DNA of 64,000 bases from Alisma plantago-aquatica (Eukaryota; Streptophyta; Magnoliopsida; Alismatales; Alismataceae). Position numbers and translations under genes: made by a program. The notes under the pieces were generated by a model that did not search any database, was not told where the DNA came from, and worked only from the letters and a program-made list of their open reading frames with translations. Below, piece after piece: positions 10,287 through 23,965 of this stretch. The stretch lies in contig OY856409.1 of the NCBI GenBank assembly GCA_963693085.1, positions 1,165,457,249-1,165,521,248 of the forward strand, read 5' to 3'. Numbering within the stretch: position 1 is the stretch's first letter; the number at the start of each line of letters is the position of its first letter.

Positions 10287-11909
10287 TATAAAGAGGCAAG
10301 ATCACCTCCTTACTAAAATTTAAAGGAAGTAGAAAACATCCATCTTTTTAGAAAGACAAAAGATATTGAGGGATGCATGTATAATATTCTAAGTAAATAA
10401 GCATGCACCAGATATATTATAAAATGTCAATAGCATTGAAAATAAAAGTACAAAGCCTATTACATGGATTTCATTGTTCATTACATGATTGTTCCCGAAA
10501 GAAAAAGATAAGAGAAAAGGATCTAGCTATAGCAACCTAGACATCCTCTCAGATAGCTTGAGATCTACTCCTGAGATGACTTCCTTCAAACTTGTCCTTC
10601 TCCTTGCTCAACACCAGCACCTGGGTGGTTGGGAAAGTACCCAGCAAAAGGGGAAAGAAAACAAGGTATGTGTCACAAAACTAGTCTAAGATAACAAGAT
10701 AAGTAAAGCAAATAAGAACAGGCTAGGGTTCATCATAAGATGAAGATAACAAGAGTATGAGGCTATATTCAAAACAAAATTGCCATTAACAATTATATTA
10801 AAAAGGATTTGCATGTAAGATAATTATGTCTACCTAACTAAGTAGGGTTGAGGCACCTACCAGACCATCAACCTATAGGTGAGGGGAGAATAAGACATTC
10901 CCATTCACCTACACAATTATATAGGGGAGAATAAAAACATTGCCCAAAGCGATTAAATACAAGCCCTCTGTGGATAGTTGTACATAAGTACCGCTACTTT
11001 AAACTAAATAGAACATAAATCTACATGCTAGAACAGTAGTCATAATATTCAATAAGCATGGCAGTGGGGTATAAGACCCAAACACGAAGAAATTATAATC
11101 TGATTTCAGGCATGAACAACATGAGGATTCAAGAATAGAAGATTTAGGGTTCATTTAAGCCTCATTAGGGAAATATAGGGTTTGGCTACAATTATCCCAA
11201 CATAGGGTGTAAGGAATGGACATAAATAAAGAGGGATTTCACATACCTCTCATACGATTTCAACTACCAACTTTCATCACTTTGTTGAGTCAAATTCCAA
11301 CTCCTCCTATTCCAATGTATAACCATGTATTAGGGTATGTTATATGCATTAATGTAAAGAAAACCCCTATTTTCAACTTTTTCCACTAAACTTTGATTTA
11401 GACTCTGAAAACATCACCATGGATCTAGTTAGGTTCTTCTAATTAAGAAAGCATATAATTTTGCATATTTTGGAGTTATGATGATTAAGATGTACTTTTT
11501 ATGGTTTTTATGCATTAAATTCATTTTACAAAAATCACCCTTCGTCAAATCACAAAATCAGACCTTGAAAATATTTTTATTAGATAGGTATTAATTTTTA
11601 AAACATATTTATTTGTCAAATTTGGAAAACTGGATTAGAAGATATGCATGTTTCAATACTGACCAATAGGAAATTGCCACATCATCAAACAGATCGAGAT
11701 AATTGAAGAGAGAGGGAGAGGGAAAAAACACCATTTGACACAAGATCAGGTTTGAAGTTGCATAGTTAACCAAACTAGAGCTTCTAGAGAAGGTAAGACA
11801 ACAATAACCAAAACCTTAGAAGAGCATGGTAAATAGAGATGGAGATCATCGATTTTAAACATAGAAGCATGAGTTTTAAGCATGTAGTAATCAATATATG
11901 AGAAGGGGG
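10287..11909 (-). repeat. 3' LTR of element B, outer part
   Basis: This aligns with 25625-27264 of the 5' LTR, starting from the shared AAAGAGGC/GAGATCACC segment. The expected TG at the edge has become TA. The block 10827-10860 is identical, as reverse complement, to 34 bases of the LTR of element C. No gene is present. The LTR resumes at 19753 after element E. Confidence 0.85.
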
Positions 11910-11914
11910 TTAAC

Positions 11915-14762
11915 TGTGACAAAGTGAAATTTAGCATTAATATGAACTAATTCCAATTTCACCCTCCTTATGCTCAGTCATGGTGCCAAACCATTTTTCT
12001 TGGTTTCATAATCAATTTTGATACTCAAATCCAAAATATGGTGATCAATGTGAATTCCAAACACTTTCTGACACCACATATTTGATTTATTTGTCACTTT
12101 GTCCAAAGAAGAAAATTGATCCATCAAACTTCATATTTTAGTTCTCATTTTTTTTCTAGATATTCTCCACATATTTTTGAAGCTACGGTCCAAATTTCAT
12201 GTTATTTGGACATTCCTACGATTTTATATGAGTTTTTCAAGTTCTATTCTCAAAATCCCTTTTTATTTGCTCTTTTTCTTGACTTTGCCATGTCAGCGAT
12301 CCATACAAGGGATCTGAGGTGATTGTTAGCTCTTGGATCTACCTCTCATGGATCCAAGCCTGATCTTGTGGCTGTGAGGTCATCATCATCCTCCCACAAT
12401 CAATGGGGAGGTGTCTTTATGGGTGAGACTTGCAATCTCGTGCCCTTGACCAAGATTCGAAGTTTTGAGCAAGCCAAAATGCTCCTCTCGCAAATACGAA
12501 CTAAACAAACCCTATTTTGAAGTAGATTCACTACTCTATCCAGTTGCCAAAATGAGTTTGTTTCTCTCCCCTCTCACTCCAGCGAGCATAGCCGCCACTC
12601 CAACCTCGATCTAGCCCTAAACCTAGTCCTCAATGATGTATAAACAACCCCCAAGGATCGCCATCACTACACCTACTTATGAGCCCCTTTCTTGTGCTCT
12701 CATTTGGCCTCTACACCCCAATTTCTCCTCATCTCCTCCTACTCTATTGTGGCACTGCCACCTTGCTCAAATTTGGCATCCTTTCCCCTCGCCTCCTATC
12801 CCCTTTCTCTACCCCATCAACTTCGTGAGGTCGAGGCAAGCTCGGACGGCCACCTCGCTGCCACCAATGGAGCTTCCTGCTCCTAGAGCTCCTCTACACT
12901 AGCAAGGTCCTCTTCTGAGCTTCTGGCTCACGCGAGGCCTGTTTGGGAGGAGACGGAGTTCTCAAACTGTGGTTCAAGGAGGAAAACCATCGGTACATTG
13001 AACCAACCAGCTGGTCCATTGAACATTGGTCGAACCAATCAATCGAGTGCCAAACCAGACAAATCGGAGTTGAACTGGGCCACTAACTGAGAAAGACACA
13101 TGCATGTGTGGCATGATCTCACCCACCCAATCAGTAATCCAACGGCCATCCATTTTCCATATTAAAGGTATTTTTCTCCCCCTCTGCTAGAAAATGATAT
13201 AAATGGATAGATCTTGCAGAAATCGTATCTCATGCATCCTAGCTCCAAAAATTATGAATAAATAGTCCATTTTGCTCAGAAAAATCCATGGAATCTATTA
13301 AAAATATTTTTGAAATCTGATTCGAAACGATGCTCATTTATATACATATATTTTATCTCTTACTTATTTAGTTTATCTAATGTATCAATAATGGTGATTA
13401 ACCCTTGAGAAACCCTAATTCTGACTCTAATGATCATCTTGAGACCAAACTTGACAAAATATGAGTTTAGATCTAATCTTGTAACTTATAACTCCTAGAA
13501 TGTACATTTAACTAAGGGTTAACCTTTATATTATGATAATGAATCTAGATCTTGTGAAAACCTTGATCATGTGTATGATTCATGACTCTACTTTAATCAA
13601 ACTGATCTTGAATCTCAATTATACTAAGTATCATGATGCTGAACTAGAAATTTGATGATGACTTGGATAATGACCATAAAGTAGGGTTAACATACATGAT
13701 CCTAGAAAACCTAGGTAAGTCATTCACACTCGAAAATACATGACACTTGAAGTAATGTTGGACATATGGAAATATTGGTTGATTATAAGTGAATGACCTA
13801 ACCCTAAGGTGGACATAGGAAAATGTAACCCTAATCACGAATATTAAAACATGATCTCCAAATATCATGATCCTGACCCTTGATCCAAACACTGAGATTT
13901 TGGATCTGACTCGAAGGGTCTACCTATTACTTGTTGATCTATACTCAAAATCTTCAGTGAAAGGTACACTATTATACCTCCTCTTTGGTTGCAATGAAGA
14001 TAATTTTTATGTATCTCTTGATTGTGTACTTGATTATATACTTCGTTGAGCTATTGTTCCCTATTGATTAGGATTCTGTATTTCTTATATTATATATTGA
14101 TTCAAATTGGAAAACATAAATGACATGCCCGTATATTGATAATGATGATGATGATGTTGATAATGTTTATATTGAGTGCAAGCAACCCCTCATTCAGAGG
14201 TGGACTTGTACACTGACCTCCTATCTCTTATGGTGAGAAGGAGCCTGGTGACCTCCCCATTGCATTGGGGTAATAGAGTCACACAAAATATATAACCATG
14301 CTTATTAATTATAACATAATGGGAACTCGTAATAAAAAGTGAATTGTTTTGAAATAAACATCTTGTCGAATAAATGTTGGTTTAGCAAATTGCTCATTAT
14401 ACTTTTGAAATATAAGTCCTGCCAATTACACTTATTTTCTTATAAACCATTTTACTTTTTTTATATAGTGTATTGTGCAATTGCATTGACTTTGTGTCTT
14501 GATTTCTTGATTTTAGGCAATACAAATGGAACACTGATTAAGATCACTTCCGCACTCTACATACTCTAATGACAAGGTTAAATTGACTATATCTTCATAT
14601 TGGGTTAGTTGTTCTTTATTTATCCAGTTTTTGAGTTATTATTTCTTATTGTATATGCCAGTGTGATAGATCCTATCGGGCCACTCAGGGATGGGCGCTT
14701 CAATCCTTTTACTACTATCTAGGCAGTAGGATTGATATTGGGGTAAGAACGGTTCCATGATA
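11915..14762 (+). repeat. 5' LTR of element E
   Basis: This is 2848 bp, aligned along its length with 16897-19752. A TATA-like GTATAAAC lies at about 12640-12647, weaker than the CTATATAAAC of the right copy. A 65-codon frame at 12323-12520 is present in both LTRs but has no domain that I recognise. Several CCCTAA groups are scattered and do not form telomere repeats. Confidence 0.88.
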
Positions 14763-16896
14763 GGTGGTATCATAGCCTACACACTCCCATGTACTTGAAT
14801 TAATTAATTTCTCAAGTCTCTTACACCCAATAAACCCTAAAGTCCATAATGGTGTGAATTGAGGTGTCTAGGCTTGGGGTCCTTCCATAATTTCTCCTAT
14901 CTGTCTTCATTTGAGACCCCCCGCTCTACCTGGCCTTAATTGATCCAAAACAGGACCTAAAGGTTCTCTTGTGAAACCCTAGAGATTCTTCTAGCATCTC
15001 CTCTCTTCTTTAAGGACTATCCTAAACCATCCATGTAGATGAAGATTAGGTAGTCTTCTCACCCCCTCATGTGGTCCTTTCTTGTAACCTTTTACCACAT
15101 TATGTCACTATTATGGGTAGCTTATGCATTGGAATAATGTATATCACTAAATCTTGAAAGATGATACCATGATATGACCTAAATTTGAAAACTCAATTTT
15201 GATCAATGAAACTTGAATAATCATGATGACCTAATATCATGCAAAATCATGCTTTCTACGTTTGAAGTAAATGATAAAATTTTGATATGGTGAAATAAGG
15301 ATGCCTTATATCTTATACCTCATTGTTGATGAGGTCCCTATTTTATTAAATGTCCATGTTGTCCTATTATTAACTAAACTTCAAACATAGTTAAGCAAAC
15401 TTTCCCTATTTGATACATATCATGTCTATACCATAAAGTGACTAAGTCTAAGACTCACAAAATCATGAGAAAGACTATAATGCAAAAAGTGGTTTCTTAT
15501 TGACTATTTATGCCTTTTGCAATCTTGATTTTGATATGATGAGCATGGACCTAAATCATGCACCTATTTTCAATTTATATCACTATCTTGATCATGAAAG
15601 GAAAGGAATGCAAATATTAACTTGACTTTGTGAAATTATGACATTATTTCCCTATTATGATCTTGAATTTGGATCTCATGGCCTTATGAAATATGATTTA
15701 ATCATTGATACTCTCCCTATTTAAATAAGCTCAATAAATAATGACTAATGTTGGTAATGTGCTAGATTAGGGTGGTAGTTGACTCATGACTCCCCTAACC
15801 TAGGTCACATCCCTATTATGACTACCTGTAAATTATCACCTTGTTGAATGTTAAGAGTTTGGAAAGGTATCCCTTTTCACCTGATTTGGACTGGTTGACC
15901 TAAGCCTAATAGGCTAAACCCATGGTTGATACTCGATCTTGAATATTAATTTAATAATGACCTTGATATATGACAATTTTGACTATAGATTGTGGTTTAC
16001 TTCCTAGATAGACCTAGGTCTAGATCATTCATCATAATTGGATGCCATGATAATGAAATTTTGATATGTTGCTCGAATATTGATCGAATATTGTTGCTTG
16101 AAATTTAATATAGATGAGTGATCTCCCCTATGGTATAAATAGGAATCTACACCCTAGCTTCAACATTTTGGACCTATGACATTTGATGTCCAAAAATCTT
16201 GATTCTTGATATTGATATATAATAATGTGACTCACAATTATCAAATCGCAATAATGATACAAATCCTATGATCCATTATTTGGACATTGAGATATATGAC
16301 TAATGATTTCAAAATCCCAAATCTTGAAATTTTTGAAATGACGACTATATTGACTCTCTCGATTATGACTTAGGGTTTATCTCTCATTAGGACTAGGGTG
16401 GGGCCTTCCCATTGATTTTGAGCTCAAATTAATGATATTGAAAGTATGATGTAGTCTCAAAATGTTGAAATATGAAATCTCAAATCATGGATGTATAACC
16501 CCACCTAGGCCAATATAGAATCTAGGACCCTGAGATATTGGGATTAAAAGTCACCTTGTACACTTGATTCAAGAACTCTATTCATTTAACCCAAAATATG
16601 TGATTTGTGGTCAATAGGATGCTTCCCATATATGTGACTCATATAATGACTTTGAACAATATATACCTTGATACTCAATTGCTCGGTGATGAAATGGTGT
16701 CAATATCAAGTTGATTATGATATGGAACATTGAATCCAAATTATGATTTATGGACTACTTGAATTTTGAGGATATGATTTTGATTATATAGTTGAGGACA
16801 CTCCGATATTTGAGGATACAACTTGGATTTTGATGATCCCAATTTGATGATGTTTTTGGATTTGGAGGACAAAATTCCTTTTTAAGGAGGGAAGGA
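14763..16896 (+). other. Non-coding internal region of element E
   Basis: The region starts with the primer binding site TGGTATCATAGCC (14765-14777), one mismatch from the usual initiator tRNA-Met site. It ends with a purine tract at 16884-16896 that follows a GAGGACAAAATTCC motif. Between them the sequence is AT-rich, with many stops in all frames. I see no gag, protease or pol motif, and no repeat array. Confidence 0.8.
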
Positions 16897-19752
16897 TGTG
16901 ACAAAGTGAAATTTAGCATTAATATGAACTAATTCCAATTTCACCCTCCTTATTCTCACTCATGGTGCCAAATCATTTTTCTTGGTTTCATAATCAATTT
17001 TGACACTCAAATTCAAAATATGGTGATCAATGTGAATTCCATACACTTTCTGACGCCACATATTTGATTTATTTGTCACTTTGCCCAAAGAAGAAAATTA
17101 ATCCATAAAAATTCATATATTAGTTCTCAAAATTTCTCTAGATATTCTACACATATTTGTGAATCCACTATCCAAATTTCATGTCATTTGGACGTTCCTA
17201 CGATTTTCTATGTATTTTTGAAGTTGTGTGCTCAAAATCCCTTTTTATTTTCTCTTTTTATTGACTTTGCCATGTCAGCGATCCATACAAGGGATCCGAG
17301 GTGATTGTTGGAACTTAGATCTGCCTCTTGCAGATCCAGGCCTAATCCAGTGGCAGTGAGGCCATCATCAACCTCCCACAATCAGTGGGGAGGTGTCTTT
17401 ATGGCGGAGACTTGCAATCTCATGCCCTTGACCAAGATTCAAAGTTCTGAGCAAGCCAAAATGCTCCTCTCGCAAATACGAACTAAATGAACCCTATTTT
17501 GAAGTAGATTCATGCTCTTTACAACCACCAAAATGAGTTCTTTTCTCTCCCCTCTCACACCGGTGAGCATTTCCGCAATCCCAACCTCGATCTAGCCCTA
17601 AACCTAGTCCTCAATGCTATATAAACACCCCCAAGGATCGCCATCACTACACCTACATATGAGCCCCTTTCTTGCGCTCTCATTAGGCCTCTATGCCCCC
17701 AATTTCTCCTCGTCTCATCCTACTCTGTTGCAGTGATGCCTCCTCACTCACATTGGGCATCCTTGCCCCTCTCCTCCTATCCCCTTTCCTTGCCCCCCAT
17801 CAACTTCGCGAGGCCGAGGCAAGCTCGGACGGCCACCTTGCTACCGCCAATGGAGCTCCCTACTCCCAGAGCTCCTCTATGCCGACTGGGTCCTCTTCCG
17901 AGCTTCTGTCTCACTTGAAGCCTGTTCGGGAGGATATGGAGTCCCCAAACCGTGGTTCAAGGAGGAAGACAATCGGTCCATTGAACAAACCAGTTGGTCC
18001 ATTAAACATTGGTCGAACCAATCAATCGAGTGCCAAACCAGACAATCGAAGTTGAACTGGGCTACTAATTGAGAAAGACATGTGCATGCGTGGCATGATC
18101 TCAGCCGCCCGATCAGTGATCCAACGGTCATCCATTTTCCATATTAAAGGTATTTTTCTCCCTCTCTGCTAAAAAATGATATAAATGGATAGATCTTGCA
18201 GAAATCATATCTCATGCATCCTAGCTCCAAAAATTATGAATAAATAGTCCATTTTGATCATAAAAATCCAAGGAATCTATTCAAAATACTTCTGAAATAT
18301 GATTCCAAACGATGCTCATTTATATACATATATTTGATATCTTGCTTATTTAGTTTATCTAATGGATCAATAATGATAATTAACCCTTGAGAAACCCTAA
18401 TTCTGACTCTAATTATAATCTTGAGACCAAACTTGACAAAATATGAGTTTAGATCTAATATTGTAACTTATCTCTCCTAGAATGTACATTTAACTAAGGG
18501 TTAACCTTTATATTATGATAATGGATCTAGATCTTGTGAAAACCTTAATCATGTGTATGATTCATGACTCTACTTTAATGAAACTGATCTTGAATCTCAA
18601 TTATACTAAGTATCATGATGATGAACTAGAAATTTGATGATGACTTGGATAATGACCATAAAGTAGGGTTAACACATGATCCTACAAAACTTAGGTAAGT
18701 CATTCACACTCAAAAATACATGACACTTGAAGTATTGTTGGACATATGGAAATATTGGTTGATTATAAGTGAATGACCTAACCCTAAGGTTGACATAGGA
18801 AAATGTAACCCTAATCTCGAATATTGAAACATGATCTCCATATATCATGATCCCGACCCTTGATCCAAACACTATGATTTAGGATCTGACTCGAAGGGTC
18901 TACCTATTCCTTGTTGATCTATACTCGAAATCTTCAGTGAAAGGAACGCTATTATACCTCCTCTTTGGTTGTGATGAAGATGCTTTTCATGTATCTCTTG
19001 ATTGTGTACTTGGATATATACTTGGTTGAGCTATTGTTCCCTATTGATTAGGATTCCATATTTCTTATATTATATTTTGCGACACATTGGAAAACATAAA
19101 TGACATGCCCATTATGATTGCTCGTATATTGATAATGATGATGGTGATGTTGATAATGTTGATATTGAGTGCAAGAAACCCCTCTTTTAGAGGTGGACTT
19201 GTAAATTGACTTCCTATCTCCTACGGTGAGAATGAGCCTGGTGACCTCCCCATCGTGTTGGGGTAATAAAGTCACACAAAATATATAAGCATGCTTATTG
19301 ATTACAGCATAATGGGAACTCGTAATAAAAAGTGAATTGTTTTGAAACAAACATCTTGTCGAATAAATGTTGGTTTTGCAAATTGCTCGTTATACTTTTG
19401 AAATATAAGTCCTTCCAGGTACACTTATTTTCTTATAAACCATTTTACCTTTTTTTATATAGCGTACCATGCAATTGCATTGACTTTGTGTCTTGATTTC
19501 TTGATTTTAGGCAATAAATATAGAACACTGATTAAGACCGCTTCTGCACTCTACATACTATGATGACAAGGATAAATTGAATTTATCTGCATAGGTTAAT
19601 AGTTCTTTATTTATCCAGTTTTTGAGCTATTATTTCTTATTGTATATGCCAATGTGGTAGATCCTATCGGGCCACTTAGGGACGGGCGCTTCAATCCTTT
19701 TACTACTGTATAGCAGTAGGATTGGGATTGGGGTAAGAACGGTTCCGTGACA
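16897..19752 (+). repeat. 3' LTR of element E
   Basis: This is 2856 bp and is the partner of 11915-14762. It ends in GTGACA directly before the TTAAC duplication. The copies differ by many single-base changes, which implies an old insertion. Confidence 0.88.
17617..17626 (+). promoter_or_regulatory. TATA box of element E LTR
   Basis: CTATATAAAC is followed by ACCCCC and, a few bases on, by GATCGCCATC. The same order, a TATA box then GATCGCCATC, occurs in the LTR of element C at 42572. A core promoter is inferred from position and sequence. Confidence 0.5.
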
Positions 19753-21033
19753 TTAACAGAACTTGCCTCTAGGAAGGTAAGAAGGTCCAAATAGAAAGGA
19801 TCCCAAGATTAGAAGGTCTGGTTTCTTCAATCCAAGCTCCTTTCTTGAGCAAAGATCACCTTCTCCACTTTAGAGGTGCAAACCCTGGCAAAAGAGCATG
19901 GAGATGAGATGTTTTAGGGTTCTAGGTGGAGTTTTACCATGGAAGTTCATGGTTATGACCTGAAGAAGGTGGGAGGAATACTAACAACATGAAAATAGGG
20001 AAGGGAAGGAGGATACTTACTAGTTTTGGTCAAAATTACCAATGAGGAGCTTAAGAAAAAGTAGAGAAAGTTGGAACCCTAGGAGCCTTCTTCACAAAGG
20101 TAGGCACCCTCTTTAACCTTAGGATAACAACTTCATGGAAAAACATAGAAGGAATGATTCTCCAAGATAGAGGAAAGAGAAGTAGAGGATTGCTTCATGT
20201 ATTGGGAAGTGGGAAGGGGTAGGCATGACTTTATAAAGATGGGGGTAAGCATGAGGTGTCTATGGGACTTTCCATGTGTCCCTAGCCTAGGGCTTCATGG
20301 ATATGCAAGAGGACGGATCATACAAACTTCTTTTATATAAAAATTCGGTCCTAAAAGACCATGGAGACTTCTAGGCCATCCCCACCATCCTTCAAACAAA
20401 GAAATAACCCCATTGGTTGATAGCTTTTAAAGATAATCTCATTTATAAAGAGGGTAATCCCTATAATGCCCTTGGAGAGAAACACCTTCAAACCAAGGTA
20501 CAACCAGACGCCCCATGGTTCAAAATCTCTAGAATGGTAAGAGAATATCTAAGGATTAAAATCCAGGTGATAATTTGCAAAGAAACCTCCCAATTCGGTA
20601 AATTGCACAAAAGTCCAAAATGTACCTAAAATTGCTTAACTTACACAAACAACATCCAAATCGAACCAAATTTGAAACTTAGGCTCATTTTATGTTTTCA
20701 AATCACATAAAAAGTTATATTAAGGTTTAGAGCACTTAAGTATGGTAGTTAAGCTTGTTTACTGCATTTAATCAAGGTTTAGGGCCTTACACTTCTAGCA
20801 CAAATTAATATACCATTGTTCTACTTAAGTGGTGATTTTGCATTTTAGATCCTTAAAGCTTTCACTGAGGTATTTGTACATAAACCCTTATATTGGTACA
20901 ATTACTGAATAAATGTTCATTAAACCACTATAAATTCCACTATTAAACATGAACGACATAACAGATGAAAATGAAATGAAAACCTAGGAAAAAGGTTTAC
21001 ATGGAGATTACATCTAAGATTCATTATGCTACA
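19753..21033 (-). repeat. 3' LTR of element B, inner part
   Basis: This continues the LTR after element E and aligns with 27265-28429 plus 36985-37108 of the 5' LTR. In minus sense it starts TGTAGCATAATG at 21033. A TTTATAAAG box at 20230-20238, matched at 27743-27751, is a candidate core promoter on the minus strand. No gene is present. Confidence 0.85.
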
Positions 21034-21053
21034 TCACTCCACCCTTTAAAAGG
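21034..21053 (-). other. Polypurine tract of element B
   Basis: On the minus strand a purine-rich tract with AAAGGGTGGAGTGA abuts the 3' LTR and follows GAGGATGAAATCC. This is the same terminal arrangement as in elements C, D and E. Confidence 0.7.
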
Positions 21054-21070
21054 ATTTCATCCTCGAAATC

Positions 21071-22440
21071 TCAAGAAAAAAGAGAAGGGTGAGTACATAA
21101 TATTTCATCTCTCAACTCCCAAGTGGTATCTTCCAGACCATGATATTTCCACAAAACTTTTACCAGCTCAATCTCTTTGCTCTTCAGCTGCTTTACTTGG
21201 GAGTCACGGATATTCATATGCAGCTCTTCATTGGTAAGATTATCATTTATCTCCAAAGGCTCAATAGTAAGCACATGAGAAGAGTTCTTCACATACTTGT
21301 TCAGTATAGAGACATGGAACACATTATGAATCTTATCATAGGATGGAGGTAAAGCTAAGCGGTATGCACAATCTCCAACCTTATCTTAGATTTCAAATGA
21401 ACCAACATAGTGGGGACTCAACTTGACTTTAACTTTAGATCTAGAAATAGAACGGATAGGCTTGATCTTAAAAAATACATAGTCACCCACTAGGAAGTTA
21501 ACATTGGACCTTTTCTTGTCAGCATACATCTTCTGTCGGTCTTGAGCAACTTTCATGCATTTCTTTATCAACTGTACCTTTTCTATCATCATTTGCATGT
21601 CATCGATCTTCACTAGAGAATGTTCACTGACACCATCCCAATGCAAAGGTGAACGACATGGTCTACCATAGAGAGCTTCAAAAGATGGCATACTAATACT
21701 ACCTTAGGAGATATTGTTGTAAGCAAACTCAGCTAATAGTAGATACCGATCCCATGAACCACCCCAATCCATCACACAAGCACGAAGAAAGTCCTCTAAA
21801 ATCTGAATTGTTCTCTCAGATTGACCATCAGTCTGCGGGTGGTAAGCAGTACTGATACGTAAGTCCGCACCCATCTCCTCCTGAATTTGACCCCATAAAT
21901 GAGAAGTAAACTTTGGGTCACGATAAAAAATTATTACCTCAGGTACTCCATGCAGGCGGACGATCCACTCAATGTACAACTGAGCCATATCAACAACTTT
22001 GTAATTGGTTTTGACAGGCAATAAATGAGCAGATTTTGTAAGCCGATCAATAACCACCCAAATAGCATCATAACTTTTCTTGGACTTGGGGAAACCAGTA
22101 AGGAAGTCCATTCTGATCTTCTCCCACTTCCATTCTAGAATTTCAAGAGGATGAAGAAGACCACCAGGTCATTGACAATCTTGACTTGCTGACATGTCAA
22201 GCATTTCGTGATGAACAGAGCTATATTATTCTTCATGTTTTTCCACCAGACGCTTCATTGTAAGTCCTTGTACATTTTGGTTTTGCTAGGATGAATAGTG
22301 TACTTGGACCCATGTGCTTCACTGAGCACCTTCTGTCTCAGATCACCCACATCAAAAATCCACAACCTTTGTCTGAAGCAGACATCACCATCCACTTTGA
22401 TAGAGAAGTCAGATTGTGGTTTCTCAATCAAGGCCTTCAT
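21071..22440 (-). pseudogene. Element B integrase and chromodomain-like tail
   Basis: The frame pieces 22440-22255, 22111-21704, 21691-21386 and 21322-21071 cover the integrase. The zinc-binding histidines are near the start (HGSKYTIHPS). The core includes MDFLTGFPKSKK and the QTDGQSERTIQ segment with the catalytic glutamate. The second aspartate motif reads FYRDPKF where element C has SDRDPKF, so a change is visible near that catalytic site. The tail has the KSKEIELVKVLW motif followed by TWELRDE, the pattern of a Tekay-type chromodomain. Stops and one frame change separate the pieces. Chromodomains in this clade are thought to direct integration into heterochromatin. Confidence 0.8.
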
Positions 22441-22510
22441 CTCTTACATCTCATATCTTTCCAACTGTGCATCAATGACTTCTGAGATACAAGTCAGTGT
22501 AACAGTCAAA

Positions 22511-23965
22511 CTAGCCATATACACACAATTTGTCTTTGTCCATAGAATCGACAGGTTGAGGTTGCCAACTAGTCAGATATTCAAGATTTTCCCACACCGA
22601 ACATCTCAGAGCAGCACAAACGACATCCTTCTTGTGACTTAAATCATCAGCTATGGCGTTTGCTTTACCAGGATGATAGGTGATGGTGAAGTCATAATCT
22701 TTGAGATATTCCGTCAACCTTTTTTGTCGTAGATTTAGATCCTTCCATGTCAACATGTAACTCAAGATTTTATGGTCAGAGAAAACTTCAAACTTCACAC
22801 CATAGAGATAGTGTCGTTAGATTTTCAGAGCATGAACGGTGGTAGCAAGCTCTAAATCATGTGTAGGCCAATTAGCTTCATTTGGTTTCAATTGGCGGGA
22901 AGCATAGGCAGTCACCTTTCCATCTTGCATCAAAACACACCCTAAGCCTTGTTTAGAAACATCAGTGTAGATGACATAGGGTATGCCTTCAACATGCAAG
23001 GCAAGAATGGGAGTAGAAGTCAAACCCTCCTTCAACTTTTGGAAACTGTTCTCACATTCTGGTGTCCAAGAGAACTTGACCTCTTTTCACGTCAGCTTGG
23101 TTAAAGACAAGGCCAACTCAGAGAAGCTCTTGATAAACCTTCGATAGTAACCTGCTAAGCCAAGGAAACTACATATCTCTGAGGGATTCTTTGGAGCTTT
23201 CCACTTGGTCACAGCTTCTATCTTTATAGGATCAATAGCTATATGTCCGACAGAAATCACATGACCCAGGAACATCACTTCCTTTATCCAGAACTCACAC
23301 TTTGAGAATTTTGCATAGAGTTGATTTTCTTGCAATGTGTTGAGTACATTCCACATATGCTTGTGATTTTATTCTAACATCTCAGAATAAACCAAAACAT
23401 CATCTATAAACACAATAATGAACTTGTCAAGGTATGTGCGAAACACTCGGTTCATCAAGTCCATGAAGGCAGTAGGGGCAGTTGTCAAGCCGAAAGGCAT
23501 GGCCATGAATTTGTAATGCCCATAGCGAGTTCTGAATGACATCTTCGGGGCATCATCATTCTTCACGCACATCTGGTAGTAGCCACTTTGCAGATCCATC
23601 TTGGAGAACACAATGGCTAACTTCAGCTGGTCGAACAAGTCACCGATGTGAGGCAAAGGATAACGGTTCTCTACCATCACTTGGTTAAGCATGTGGTAGT
23701 CCATACACATCCACATTGAATCATCCTTCTTCTTCATGAATGGGACAGGGGCTCCCCAAGGTGAAACACTGAGGCAGATGAAGCCCATGTCGAGAAGCTC
23801 TTCTAGCTGCTTCTTTAGTTTGAAATGCTCGGCAGGGGCCAAGCGGTAAGGTAGATTCGTTATTGGTGAAGTTTCAGGTACAAGCTCGATGGAGAACTCC
23901 ACCTCCCAAGTTGGTGGAAAATCAGGTAACTCCTCAGGAAAGACGTCCAGGAAGTCCTCCACCAC
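22511..23965 (-). pseudogene. Element B reverse transcriptase and RNase H
   Basis: RT is read from 23965 to 23087 in one frame, interrupted by TAA at 23369-23371 and ended by TGA at 23087-23089. It carries [12 protein letters not shown] and the catalytic [10 protein letters not shown]. RNase H follows at 23035-22511 in the same frame, with [15 protein letters not shown] and a DHKILSYML motif. The RNase H segment has V where element C has A in the TDAS motif. The order matches a chromovirus pol, and the equivalent segment in element C is an open guide to the reading frame. It is inactive because of the stops. Confidence 0.85.

Larger units (their letters stand above)
11915..19752 (+). mobile_element. 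Element E: non-coding LTR retrotransposon nested in LTR of B
   Basis: Two direct repeats of about 2.85 kb (11915-14762 and 16897-19752) begin TGTGACAAAG and end near GGTTCC(A/G)TGA. They are flanked by the 5-bp duplication TTAAC at 11910-11914 and 19753-19757. The uninterrupted copy of the B LTR at 27261-27275 shows the empty site. A primer binding site of initiator tRNA-Met type (14765-14777) and a purine tract (16884-16896) give plus orientation. The 2.1-kb internal region has no recognisable coding domain. The large-LTR, protein-free form resembles what are called LARD elements. Its 3' motif and its TATA region resemble Tekay element C, which could have supplied proteins in trans. Confidence 0.9.

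Noticed and set aside
12323..12520. 65-codon frame also found at 17305-17490
   Set aside because: The two frames are simply the two LTR copies of element E. No recognised domain; similarity follows from LTR duplication.
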